Below, in pieces: positions 25,177 through 33,899 of a DNA stretch of 64,000 nt. Position 1 is the first letter of the stretch; every line of letters begins with the position of its first letter. The DNA comes from Candidatus Gastranaerophilales bacterium (GTDB lineage: Bacteria > Cyanobacteriota > Vampirovibrionia > Gastranaerophilales > Gastranaerophilaceae), in contig CALUYE010000001.1 of NCBI GenBank assembly GCA_944324945.1, forward strand, positions 62,001 to 126,000, written 5' to 3'. The notes below the pieces were generated by a model that searched no databases, was not told the origin of the DNA, and saw only the letters and a list, made by a program, of their open reading frames with translations. The position numbers were made by a program, and so were the translations under genes.

Positions 25177-26319
25177 ATGGGTGATGAGAATAAACAATTT
25201 GAAGCAAGCCAGCAAAAGCTGAGAAAGGCACGCGAGCAGGGACAGGTTGTAAAATCAAAAGACTTATCCGTCGCAATTGGTATTATTGTAATGTTTAGCG
25301 CAATATATGCCATCTCACCAATTTTATGGGGACAATTATCCGCCCTTTTTACGGCAATTTACGAACAAATTCCAAACAAACATCTTGATGACATAGGTTA
25401 TAGCTACATTTTTATAAAAACCGTTATACCTACCGCCATAATTCTCCTGCCTATATTATTCCTTGCTTCTTTTGTCGGGATTTTGGGCGATATGGTACAA
25501 ATAGGCCCTCTGTTTACCACAAAACCCATGGAATTCAGTGCAGAAAAATTCAATCCTACGAAATATTTTAAAAATCTTGTAAGCCCTAAAACTCTTTTTG
25601 ATTTATTTAAAAATATAGCAAAAGTTGTAATACTTGGTATTATCGGCTATATGGTCTACACTTCCCATTTTGAAGATATCTTAATGCTTGCTGCGGTTGA
25701 TAATCATTTTGCCGTTTTAATACAATTCGGCGCCCTGGTTTTAGATTTCGTAATTAAAGCGGGAATTGCCTTTTTAATAATAGCTGCAGCCGATTACGGG
25801 GTTACAAAATGGAAATTTTTGCAGGATCAAAAAATGTCTTTTAAAGAAGTAAAAGACGAATATAAAAACTCGGAAGGCGATCCTAACGTTAAAGCGGCCC
25901 TAAGACAGCGCCGTCAACAGCTTTTACAACAAAAAATGATGGATGCCGTTACAACCTGTGATTTTGTTGTAACAAACCCGACTCATATAGCTTGTGCCAT
26001 TAAATATGACGCTGAAAAAATGGAATCACCAATGCTTGTTGCAAAAGGAACGGAATTGTTTGCGCAAAAAATTAAAGAAATAGCACGGGCACACTCAATT
26101 CCCGTAATAGAAAACCCGCCCGTTGCAAGAGCATTGTTCAGATTTGTCGAAGTAAACCGCCAGATACCTCCGGATTTATATAAAGCAATAGCTGAAATTC
26201 TAATCTTTGTATACAGACTTAAAAAGACAACCAAAATCGAAAAAGAACGTATCGAAAAAACTGCCATCGAAAAGGGAGATATTCAAGCACAAAGAGAAAT
26301 TAAAAAAGACAAGGAATAA
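25177..26319 (+). CDS. flhB: Flagellar export switch protein FlhB
   Basis: 380 residues. The N-terminal EASQQKLRKAREQGQVVKSK is typical of the family, followed by four membrane segments (about 33-55, 80-105, 145-165, 188-208). The cytoplasmic domain has the self-cleaving NPTH at 267-270 in FVVTNPTHIACAIKYD, then ENPPVARALF. FlhB sits in the inner-membrane export gate with FlhA and switches secretion from rod/hook to filament substrates after NPTH cleavage. Genes for fliP, fliQ and fliR are not in the window. Start ATG at 25177 has no strong ribosome site and probably depends on coupling to the preceding gene. Confidence 0.95.
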   Translation: MGDENKQFEASQQKLRKAREQGQVVKSKDLSVAIGIIVMFSAIYAISPILWGQLSALFTAIYEQIPNKHLDDIGYSYIFIKTVIPTAIILLPILFLASFVGILGDMVQIGPLFTTKPMEFSAEKFNPTKYFKNLVSPKTLFDLFKNIAKVVILGIIGYMVYTSHFEDILMLAAVDNHFAVLIQFGALVLDFVIKAGIAFLIIAAADYGVTKWKFLQDQKMSFKEVKDEYKNSEGDPNVKAALRQRRQQLLQQKMMDAVTTCDFVVTNPTHIACAIKYDAEKMESPMLVAKGTELFAQKIKEIARAHSIPVIENPPVARALFRFVEVNRQIPPDLYKAIAEILIFVYRLKKTTKIEKERIEKTAIEKGDIQAQREIKKDKE

Positions 26320-26458
26320 AATCCTGACTTTTTTTAAAAAAACATTAATAAATTTGTGTCAATCTCCCTTAAATGTATGAATTTTTAAAATATACTTAAA
26401 TTTTTTTTTAAGTTATTTTGTAATTTTCCGTAAAATTAAGAAGGGGAAAAGGTAAATT

Positions 26459-27160
26459 ATGTTTAGTCCGCAGATTCAAAATTATATAAATTCTTCTTCT
26501 CAAGCTCAGGCTTTTTCAAGGGTTAATGAGCTTAACCGTTATATAGACAGTTTTTACCCCAGGGAAACTATTGAAGCAGATAAAAAAGATGTTTTCAGAG
26601 AAATTTTAGCTTCATCCGAAGCTCAAATACCGTCAAACAGCGTATTTAACACAAACACTGCCCCCAAAATAACAAAAGAAAAACTCTCCCCCTTGCCTTT
26701 CGGTTCACTCTCAAAACCCGTCAGCGTCGAAAAAACCGAAGTCAAAAAAGAGACCTCTTCTCTTTCAAATACCGTATCTAAAACAAAAGATGCGATTATG
26801 GACTACATAAAAGAAGCAAGCGAAAGACACGGCGTTGAAGAAAAATTAATAAAAGCCCTGATTAAGCAAGAATCAGGTTTTAACCCTAATGCAGTTTCCT
26901 CTGCGGGTGCGCTGGGTCTTATGCAATTAATGCCGTCAACCGCTAAATATTTAGGAGTTCAGGATGCACTAAACCCGAAAGAAAACATTGAAGGCGGGGT
27001 TAAATATTTAAAACAAATGCTTGATAAATATAACGGGAATAAAATACTGGCACTTGCAGCCTATAATGCAGGCCCCGGAGCAGTAGATAAATATGACGGG
27101 GTACCGCCGTATAAAGAAACCCAAAATTACGTAAGAGCTGTTTTAAAAAATTATTTATAA
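26459..27160 (+). CDS. Lytic transglycosylase (SLT domain) of the flagellar operon
   Basis: 233 residues. Residues 1-115 are a low-complexity Ser/Lys-rich lead without a signal peptide. Residues 118-233 are an SLT domain: LIKALIKQESGFNPNAVSSA with catalytic Glu, GALGLMQLMPSTAKYLG, NIEGGVKYLKQML and LAAYNAGPGAVDKY. It cleaves peptidoglycan, most likely opening the wall for the rod, like FlgJ-associated or RlfA-type enzymes. Absence of a signal peptide and the position directly before fliE suggest export through the flagellar secretion system itself. Ribosome site AAGAAGGGGAAAAGG precedes the ATG. The 139 bases before the gene are A/T-rich with an ACTTAAA/TTTAAGT inverted repeat near 26392 and no clear promoter. 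Confidence 0.9.
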   Translation: MFSPQIQNYINSSSQAQAFSRVNELNRYIDSFYPRETIEADKKDVFREILASSEAQIPSNSVFNTNTAPKITKEKLSPLPFGSLSKPVSVEKTEVKKETSSLSNTVSKTKDAIMDYIKEASERHGVEEKLIKALIKQESGFNPNAVSSAGALGLMQLMPSTAKYLGVQDALNPKENIEGGVKYLKQMLDKYNGNKILALAAYNAGPGAVDKYDGVPPYKETQNYVRAVLKNYL

Positions 27161-27174
27161 AGAGGATTTAAAAT

Positions 27175-27489
27175 ATGAACACAATAAACAAACTTGAATT
27201 TTACCAAAAAAACAATATTCAGCCTATGAATCTCACAGGCGGAATTTCAATTAACGAAGGGGTAGGAAACACTTCAAGCTTCAAAGATACCATGGCAAAC
27301 ATGATAAATGAAATGAATGAAATTACAAAACAACCCGAACAATTAACCCAAGATGCCATGCAGGGAAAAGCGGATATCCATGATGTTATGGCTGCTATTG
27401 CAAAAAGCGAACTAACCGTACAAACCGCAACTACAATAACAGGGAAAATCCTACAAACGTATGAGAAAATAATGCAAATACAGATTTAA
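27175..27489 (+). CDS. fliE: Flagellar hook-basal body protein FliE
   Basis: 104 residues, the normal length. The conserved C-terminal half is present: DAMQGKADIHDVMAAIAKSE and TVQTATTITGKILQTYEKIM match the FliE signature (G-x-x-x-(I/D)(I/V)H-x-V-M, then two helices). FliE joins the MS ring to the rod and is an early export substrate. The start has AGAGGA upstream and lies 14 bases after the transglycosylase stop. Confidence 0.93.
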   Translation: MNTINKLEFYQKNNIQPMNLTGGISINEGVGNTSSFKDTMANMINEMNEITKQPEQLTQDAMQGKADIHDVMAAIAKSELTVQTATTITGKILQTYEKIMQIQI

Positions 27490-27543
27490 CCTTAACTTTA
27501 ATGGAATATGATAGTATAATTTTAATAAAGAATAACACACCAA

Positions 27544-29271
27544 ATGGAAAAATTTGACCTAAAACAAATACTTGAAAATAAACCTCTTTTATACACAATA
27601 ATCTTTTGCGTTGTGTGTGTCGGTGTAATGCTTATTCTTATGCTTTTTACAATAGTCAGTGTTAATTCTTCAAGCGCCAATAGCGAAGCTAATCCAAACA
27701 AACAAATTAAAACCGCTCAAAAAGTAATTAAAAACGATCCTGTTACGCTTTTTACAACGGAAAATGCAGGAAAAGCCCTTGAAGTTCAAGCACTTCTTGC
27801 AAGAGAACAAATTACCGCAACAAAAGTGGATAACGGTTCAAAAGTAAGCATTGTTTTGGAAGAATACACAAAAGATGAAAGAGACAGAGCCCTTTTGGCG
27901 ATTGTTAAAAGCGGATTGATTGATGAGCACACGGGACTTGAAATATTTGATAAAGGTGATTTTACATCAACAAAAGATGATAAAAAAATTAAACTCGTAA
28001 GAGCGATAAATGGTGAACTTGCAAGGTTAATAAGAAAAATTCCCCCGATTGAAAACGCACAGGTTTTTATTTCAATACCCGAACAAACATTCTTTGCTCA
28101 AAATCAAAAACCAATCACGGCAACAGTTCAAATAACCATGCCTTCAGGCGAGAGATTGGATAATATGAAAGTTAAAGCAATATCTAATCTTTTATTGGGT
28201 GCAGTTCAAGGGCTTAGCGCCGACAATATTTCAATAACCGATACAAACGGAACGGTTTATAATTCAATAATTGGTGCATCCGATGATGCAATTGCAAAAC
28301 TTGAAGAAAACGACAAATACATGCAATCAAAAGTCAACGCTCAGCTTGATAAACTGTTGGGAAAAGGTAATTATATTGCGACCGTTTCAACTTTCCTTAC
28401 TCAAGCACCCGTTGAAAAATCAAGCATCTCCTATAATCCCGATGAAAAAACCGCTGTTTCGCAGCAACAATTCAACGAAAGCCTTGGAGACAACCACAAC
28501 GATTCAACATCCACAGGCATGAACCCCGTTAGCGTATATGTACCATCAGGCGTTAAAGGTTCGATTCAATCAGGTTCATCAAGCCAGGATAGAAAATATT
28601 CAAGAAGTGCAACGGAAACTCAATACGGAGTATCTAAAACACAAATAAACGAGTATCACTCGGCAGGTGCAATTGAAAAAATATCAATAGCAGTCTCAAT
28701 TGAAGAACATGCCATGCCTGCAAATATGAGTATGTATGAATTAAAAACATTAATTGCAAATGCTGCAAGCCCGAAGGTAAATGTTGAAGATGTTTCAATT
28801 GCTTTTGTTGAATCAAGCAGCCTTGTTTTAGCCCCCGATAAAGAAAACGAGCTTCCACAGCCCGCAGAATCCGGAAACCCGTGGTGGGTAGTAGGTGCTA
28901 TGCTTTTAGCAGGACTTGTTTTGGGTATAGGTCATATAGGTAAAAAAGTTAAAGACGAATCAAGGAAACAAGAAGAAGAGCTTGAATATTTAAGACAGGT
29001 AGCGCAAAACCAGGAAAAACAATTAAAAGACGTTACCGCTCAGGCTTCCAATTTAATTGCAGCGCAGGAGGAAATGACACAAAACTTTATTGAACAAAAA
29101 AATCAATACGCACTTGCGCTTGAACAGGCAAAAAGCGCAGCTCAAGCTAACATGCGCCAAAATGCAAGAGGAAATTTAACCGATGCCATAAATGAACTTG
29201 AATCCGATTTTAATTCCATGGATGAAAACGAGGCAATAGAAAAAATTAAAAACTGGATTGAAAATGCATAA
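27544..29271 (+). CDS. fliF: Flagellar MS-ring protein FliF
   Basis: 575 residues. First membrane segment at about 14-40 (TIIFCVVCVGVMLILMLFTI), second at about 447-466 (WWVVGAMLLAGLVLGIG). The YscJ/FliF ring-building motifs lie between: EVQALLAREQITATKVDNG, INGELARLIRKIPPIENAQV and SNLLLGAVQGLSADNISITD. The C-terminal cytoplasmic tail is a coiled coil (about 475-545) ending AIEKIKNWIENA, which fits the FliG-binding helix. Makes the membrane ring that carries the rotor and the export gate. Confidence 0.93.
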   Translation: MEKFDLKQILENKPLLYTIIFCVVCVGVMLILMLFTIVSVNSSSANSEANPNKQIKTAQKVIKNDPVTLFTTENAGKALEVQALLAREQITATKVDNGSKVSIVLEEYTKDERDRALLAIVKSGLIDEHTGLEIFDKGDFTSTKDDKKIKLVRAINGELARLIRKIPPIENAQVFISIPEQTFFAQNQKPITATVQITMPSGERLDNMKVKAISNLLLGAVQGLSADNISITDTNGTVYNSIIGASDDAIAKLEENDKYMQSKVNAQLDKLLGKGNYIATVSTFLTQAPVEKSSISYNPDEKTAVSQQQFNESLGDNHNDSTSTGMNPVSVYVPSGVKGSIQSGSSSQDRKYSRSATETQYGVSKTQINEYHSAGAIEKISIAVSIEEHAMPANMSMYELKTLIANAASPKVNVEDVSIAFVESSSLVLAPDKENELPQPAESGNPWWVVGAMLLAGLVLGIGHIGKKVKDESRKQEEELEYLRQVAQNQEKQLKDVTAQASNLIAAQEEMTQNFIEQKNQYALALEQAKSAAQANMRQNARGNLTDAINELESDFNSMDENEAIEKIKNWIENA

Positions 29272-29295
29272 AAAGGAAAAGGGTTACTGAGTGAA

Positions 29296-30246
29296 ATGCC
29301 GACAGACATTAAAAATTTTAATTGCAAAGAATTTTCACAAGACCTTGCCCAGCAGGCAAGCCAGGTAATCCCTGCCGATATTTCCGAAAACGACAAAAAA
29401 TTTATCGTAGAAATCATTTTGCGCTTCTGCCAAATGGCGGGAGATGCTTTAATTAACGAAAAAGATTCTAAACTGACAGCGCAGGAAGCAAGCCTTGTAA
29501 CGCAATTTATAGGCGAGTGGATTTTTCATAAGTCAATCGATATCATAAGAGCACAGATTGAGCCGCAATACAGAGAAGGAATTTTACAAAAAATTGCTTT
29601 TACTGTTTTTGATATTGCAAAAAAAGCAATAGAAAACAAAATCCCGCAGGAACAATTGATAAATCTTGTTGAAGCGCAGGTCAAAAAATGCTTTACAAAA
29701 GCAATGAACGATATGAAAGAAAGAGGAATTATAAACGAACAAACCCAAAAAAACGCCCTTTCTCAATCGAACATTGATACTATGGCAATTGAACAGGTTG
29801 AAGAAGAAACAAGACACGATATAAGCTGTATGAGCGATAAAAAACTTATAAAACTCGCTTCTTTTGCTATTCTTATCAGAAATTTCCCCATGGATAAATT
29901 AAAAAATGTATTACAAAAATTTGACAAACCAGAACGTGATGTTTTGATTAAATATTTAAAAATGCCTGACCTGGAAGAAAAATTAGATTTGAGGGCTACT
30001 ATGAAATGTTTCGAAGAAATAAAAAACACCTTACCTGAAGTTGTAGTAATAAGCTATGACAAAGCTTATTCAAAGATGTGTAAAATTATTAAAAATTCGC
30101 AACGTCAGGCAATTTTAGATATGATAAAAGATGAAAGGTCAAATATTAAAGAATTTGTTCTTTCATGTTATGACAAAAAAAGAAAGAAAATACCCGCCTA
30201 TATAGCGGATACCATATCTAAATATATAGAAGAAAACGTTTCATGA
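29296..30246 (+). CDS. Protein in the fliG position, highly divergent or unrelated to FliG
   Basis: 316 residues between fliF and fliH, where fliG normally lies. The helical make-up and length (about 330 in FliG) would fit, but I cannot find the FliG landmarks: no EHPQ motif in the middle domain and no recognisable FliF-binding N-terminal repeat. The first half is helical (FIVEIILRFCQMAGDALINE, IGEWIFHKSIDIIRAQIEPQ). The second half (LIKLASFAILIRNFPMDKLK, KPERDVLIKYLKMPDLEEKL, KSYSK-like basic stretches) could be a strongly altered FliG M/C pair. The gene overlaps fliH by 4 bases (ATGA). The rotor role is suggested by position alone. Confidence 0.45.
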   Translation: MPTDIKNFNCKEFSQDLAQQASQVIPADISENDKKFIVEIILRFCQMAGDALINEKDSKLTAQEASLVTQFIGEWIFHKSIDIIRAQIEPQYREGILQKIAFTVFDIAKKAIENKIPQEQLINLVEAQVKKCFTKAMNDMKERGIINEQTQKNALSQSNIDTMAIEQVEEETRHDISCMSDKKLIKLASFAILIRNFPMDKLKNVLQKFDKPERDVLIKYLKMPDLEEKLDLRATMKCFEEIKNTLPEVVVISYDKAYSKMCKIIKNSQRQAILDMIKDERSNIKEFVLSCYDKKRKKIPAYIADTISKYIEENVS

Positions 30247-31052
30247 TTATAAGAAAAAAAAATATTAAAAATAAATCAACTTCAACAAAAACATCTTCAA
30301 CGATTTCTCAATCGAAAAATATAATCAAAAAAGAAGATGTTATTTTGGATATTGAAAAAGCCAAAAACACAAACCAAAATAACGACCTTATCCCCGAAGT
30401 TAAAAAAAAGACAAACAATATAGTTGAAGAAGAAACGTTTGAAAAAATAGATATCTCATCCATTGAATTTAAAGAAAGAATTGAAAGAAGGCGCGGAGAC
30501 AGACGCAGAGGCTACAGAAGAATTGACGAAAGATCGCTTGTTTCAAGAGCACAGCAGGAAGCGCACTCAATCAAAGAATTGGCGGCAAGAGAAGGTTATA
30601 AAAACGGACTTGAAAAAGCCCAAAAAGAAATTGAAGGAATTAAAACTTCGCTTGGCGAATTTTTAGCTATGAAAGATACAATGTATGAAGAATTTTATCC
30701 TCATATACTTGAGATTTCTCTTGAAATAGCAAAAAAAATTATTAAAAAAGAAGTGGAAATATCAAATGATGTTTTAAAAAACGTTATAGCATCGGCGCTT
30801 GATGAGATGAATTCGGATGTTCAAAAAATAACCGTCAAAGTAAACCCCAAGGACGTTGAATTTGCAACGGCTTCATTGCCCGAAATCCTTGAAGCCAAAG
30901 ATAAAGGAATTAAATTCAGCGTAGTTGGAGATGAAACAATTGATACAGGAAGCTGTTTACTAAACGCCAATAACGGCGTAATTGACGCTAACTTTAAAAC
31001 GCAGCTTTTAATACTTCAAAACGCTTTTGGAATTTACAAAGGAGGGGTATAA
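30243..31052 (+). CDS. fliH: Flagellar assembly protein FliH
   Basis: 269 residues. Residues 1-90 are a Lys/Ser-rich, probably unstructured lead with an Arg-rich patch (ERRRGDRRRGYRRIDERS). The middle is the coiled-coil with small residues typical of FliH (AREGYKNGLEKAQKEIEGIK). The C-terminal domain (LEISLEIAKKIIKKEVEIS, KITVKVNPKDVEF, TGSCLLNANNGVIDANFKTQ) matches the FliH/YscL/V-ATPase-E domain, including the G-x-C/G-x-L-(I/L)-x-x-x-x-G-x-(I/V)-D element. It regulates the export ATPase FliI, whose gene is not in the window. Confidence 0.9.
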   Translation: MIIRKKNIKNKSTSTKTSSTISQSKNIIKKEDVILDIEKAKNTNQNNDLIPEVKKKTNNIVEEETFEKIDISSIEFKERIERRRGDRRRGYRRIDERSLVSRAQQEAHSIKELAAREGYKNGLEKAQKEIEGIKTSLGEFLAMKDTMYEEFYPHILEISLEIAKKIIKKEVEISNDVLKNVIASALDEMNSDVQKITVKVNPKDVEFATASLPEILEAKDKGIKFSVVGDETIDTGSCLLNANNGVIDANFKTQLLILQNAFGIYKGGV

Positions 31053-33140
31053 TTGGCAGCAGCACCAAGACAAGCCTCAAATCCAATTTCAGAAATTGCA
31101 CTGGCGGCGTTTGTCATTGTTCTTATTTTAATTTTGCTTCTTGAAATGCCCAACTGGGTTATAAATTTTTCAATAAGCTTTAACATTACTCTTGGCGTTG
31201 TATTGTTGATGATTTCACTGTATGTAAACAAGCCCCTTGAGCTTGCCGCATTCCCTTCAATAATACTTATCGGAACGGTTTTCAGGCTTGTTTTATCAAT
31301 CGCATCAACCCGTCTTATTCTTGCAAAAGGAGACGCGGGTCAGGTAATTGAAGCGTTCGGACAGTTTGTAACAGGCGGAAATATGGTTGTAGGCGGTGTT
31401 ATATTCTTAATTATCACTGTTGTACAATTTATGGTAATAACAAAAGGTGCCGAACGTATCGCCGAGGTATCCGCGCGTTTCGCTCTTGACGCTATGCCCG
31501 GTAAACAAATGACGATTGATGCCGATTTTAACGCAGGGTTAATTTCACCCGAAGAAGCGGTTAAAAGGCGTGAAGATCTGCAAAGAGAATCAAGTTTATA
31601 CGGTTCAATGGATGGTGCTATGAAGTTTGTTAAAGGTGATACCATTGCAGGTATCATCATTACTTTTATCAACATCATAGGCGGATTAATAATAGGGATT
31701 TTATTAAACGGTATGAGTGCGGCTGATGCCGTTTCAAGATATACAACATTAACAATAGGCGACGGTCTTGCTAACCAGGTTCCCTCTCTTTTAATGTCAA
31801 TCTCGGCAGGTATAGTAATGACTCGTGCAACAGGAGGCGGGGTTGCACTTGGTTCTGATTTGGCCGTGCAGATTTTATCAAAACCAACAAGTTTATTTTT
31901 GGCTTCGGGTTTTTTGATTTTAATTGCCTTGACATCAAGCATAACAGGACTTCCATGGTTTCCTTTTACGATATTTGCAATTATTTTAATTTTGGGAGGC
32001 TTATCCGTTCTTGTAAACCAAGATGTTCAACAGCAATTAGGACAATTGGATGCAGTTAAACAAAACATGCAGGATCTTGTTAACCCTAATAAAATGTATG
32101 AAAGATTGGGCGTTGACGTCTTATCGCTTCAGGTAGGCGCAGGGCTTTTAATCATTGCAGACCCCGAACAAGACGGACAGCTTCTTGCAAAAATTGCCGC
32201 CCTTCGTCAAAGAGTAACGGACGACTTAGGATATATCATTCCAAACATCAGAATTATGGATTCTTCTGCCATAGGAGATAACGAATATTTAATTTCAATC
32301 CGCGGCAATCCTGTTGCAACAGGAACCGTGTATCCTGGTAAATTAATGGTAATCGCCGATCAATACGATGCTTTAGGCAAAAAATTGCCCGAAAATGCTA
32401 TTGTATCAACAGAACCAACCTATCAATCAAGAGCCTACTGGCTAAATCCGCAGCACATAGGCAAAAACGATAACATCCAGGCGGTTGATGCCGTGGATGT
32501 AATTGTAACACACCTGCAAGAATGCGTTAGAAAATACGTTGATGAAGTAATGACAAAAACGGATGTTTTAAAATTAATGGAACTTGTAAAATCGCAAGAC
32601 CCGACACTTGTTAATGACCTTGTTCCGACAATTATCTCAACATCGGATTTAAGAAAAATATTTGTTAATTTAATAAGAGAAAAAGTTTCCATAAAAGATG
32701 TCATTTTCATTTTTGAAAGATTGTGCGACTATGCAAGATTTTCAAAAGAGCCCGATATTTTATCCGAAAGACTAAGGGCAGCCCTTGGCAGACAAATTTG
32801 TCTTTCTAATGCAAATAAAGAGAAAGTTTTATATGCGCTTACTTTATCTCAAGAATGGGAAAAAACGCTTGATGACAGCTGCCAGAGAACCGAATTAGGC
32901 ACAATGTTTTTATTAAACCCCATGCAGGTGCAGGAATTAATTGAAACCACCGCAACCACCCTGATGAGAGCTCAAAGTGCCATTGGTGTGCAGCCTGTTA
33001 TATTATGCTCTCCCCGCATAAGACTTCCCCTGTATCAAATGCTTGAACGCCACATCCCGACAATTGTCGTTATATCCTACTCCGAACTTATAACCGATAT
33101 AAGAGTAGAAGCAATTGATACCATAGGAGAAGGATATTAA
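31053..33140 (+). CDS. flhA: Flagellar export gate protein FlhA
   Basis: 695 residues, full length. Starts at TTG 31053 right after the fliH stop with GGAGG seven bases upstream. Eight membrane segments fill residues 10-330; the cytoplasmic FHIPEP-region signature RFALDAMPGKQMTIDADFNA is intact. The C-terminal domain (from about 350) binds chaperone-substrate complexes. Together with FlhB it forms the proton-driven export gate. The stop overlaps the start of the MBL gene by one base (TAATG). Confidence 0.97.
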   Translation: MAAAPRQASNPISEIALAAFVIVLILILLLEMPNWVINFSISFNITLGVVLLMISLYVNKPLELAAFPSIILIGTVFRLVLSIASTRLILAKGDAGQVIEAFGQFVTGGNMVVGGVIFLIITVVQFMVITKGAERIAEVSARFALDAMPGKQMTIDADFNAGLISPEEAVKRREDLQRESSLYGSMDGAMKFVKGDTIAGIIITFINIIGGLIIGILLNGMSAADAVSRYTTLTIGDGLANQVPSLLMSISAGIVMTRATGGGVALGSDLAVQILSKPTSLFLASGFLILIALTSSITGLPWFPFTIFAIILILGGLSVLVNQDVQQQLGQLDAVKQNMQDLVNPNKMYERLGVDVLSLQVGAGLLIIADPEQDGQLLAKIAALRQRVTDDLGYIIPNIRIMDSSAIGDNEYLISIRGNPVATGTVYPGKLMVIADQYDALGKKLPENAIVSTEPTYQSRAYWLNPQHIGKNDNIQAVDAVDVIVTHLQECVRKYVDEVMTKTDVLKLMELVKSQDPTLVNDLVPTIISTSDLRKIFVNLIREKVSIKDVIFIFERLCDYARFSKEPDILSERLRAALGRQICLSNANKEKVLYALTLSQEWEKTLDDSCQRTELGTMFLLNPMQVQELIETTATTLMRAQSAIGVQPVILCSPRIRLPLYQMLERHIPTIVVISYSELITDIRVEAIDTIGEGY

Positions 33141-33898
33141 TGAAAAAAATAATAATTTGCATCATTATATTTATCGCTGCTTTTTTAACGGGTTCTTTTT
33201 TTATATACAAAAATAACAGTAAAATCATTATTAAAGAGCTGTCTTTTGAAAAACACTGGTTTGTTTTATATATTCAAGATAAAAATACAAATATTATATT
33301 TGATACGGGGAACTGCAGAAAAAACTTTCTAAAAAGCCTGAAAAAGAACAATGTAGATATCAAACAAGCAAAATACATTTTGATATCGCACAAAGATTAT
33401 GATCATTCAAACGGTTTGCTTGATTTAAAAAAAGGAGACTTATCGCCAAAAACAAAAGTAGTGATAAATAATGATGTCTTAAAAGGAATAACTGAAAGTT
33501 ACGGAAAAGACACAATAAAAAATATAAATATAATCAATCCTGTTGATAATTTTTACATAAATCGAAATATTATTTATACAAAAACGCTTTTAGGTATAGC
33601 TGAAACACATGGAAAACAATGGGGAATTCAAGAATCCTTCTTAATTATAAAAAAACACAATAAATTAACAATAATATCAGGATGTGCACATCCGGGGATA
33701 ATAGAGATGGTAGAGTATGCGAAAAAAATAACGGGGTGTGATAAAATTAATGCCGTAGTTGGAGGACTTGGAGTAATCGGGGAAAAAGAAGCGCGGTATT
33801 TAAATGATACAAAAGCGGATATTTATCCGATACACTGTACGGAGTATAAAGAAGGAAGTTTGTTAAAAGTAAAGAAAATGCCATTAGTTATAAAATAG
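33140..33898 (+). CDS. Membrane-anchored MBL-fold metallohydrolase
   Basis: 252 residues. One N-terminal membrane anchor or signal (about 4-24, IIIFIAAFLTGSFFIY). The metallo-beta-lactamase ligands are visible: SHKDYDHSNGL (HxxxDH), GCAHPGI and IHCTEY at the end, with NIIFDTG before. The overall order matches the group annotated as 7,8-dihydropterin-6-methyl-4-(beta-ribofuranosyl)-aminobenzene-5'-phosphate synthase-like proteins, whose real substrates are usually unknown. It is coupled to flhA by a one-base overlap, which is unusual company. The anchor suggests it works at the outer face of the inner membrane. Confidence 0.75.
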   Translation: MKKIIICIIIFIAAFLTGSFFIYKNNSKIIIKELSFEKHWFVLYIQDKNTNIIFDTGNCRKNFLKSLKKNNVDIKQAKYILISHKDYDHSNGLLDLKKGDLSPKTKVVINNDVLKGITESYGKDTIKNINIINPVDNFYINRNIIYTKTLLGIAETHGKQWGIQESFLIIKKHNKLTIISGCAHPGIIEMVEYAKKITGCDKINAVVGGLGVIGEKEARYLNDTKADIYPIHCTEYKEGSLLKVKKMPLVIK

Positions 33899-33899
33899 A

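Noticed and set aside
31340-31942. 200-residue minus-strand frame
   Set aside because: Antisense shadow of flhA, with no family features and no ribosome site.
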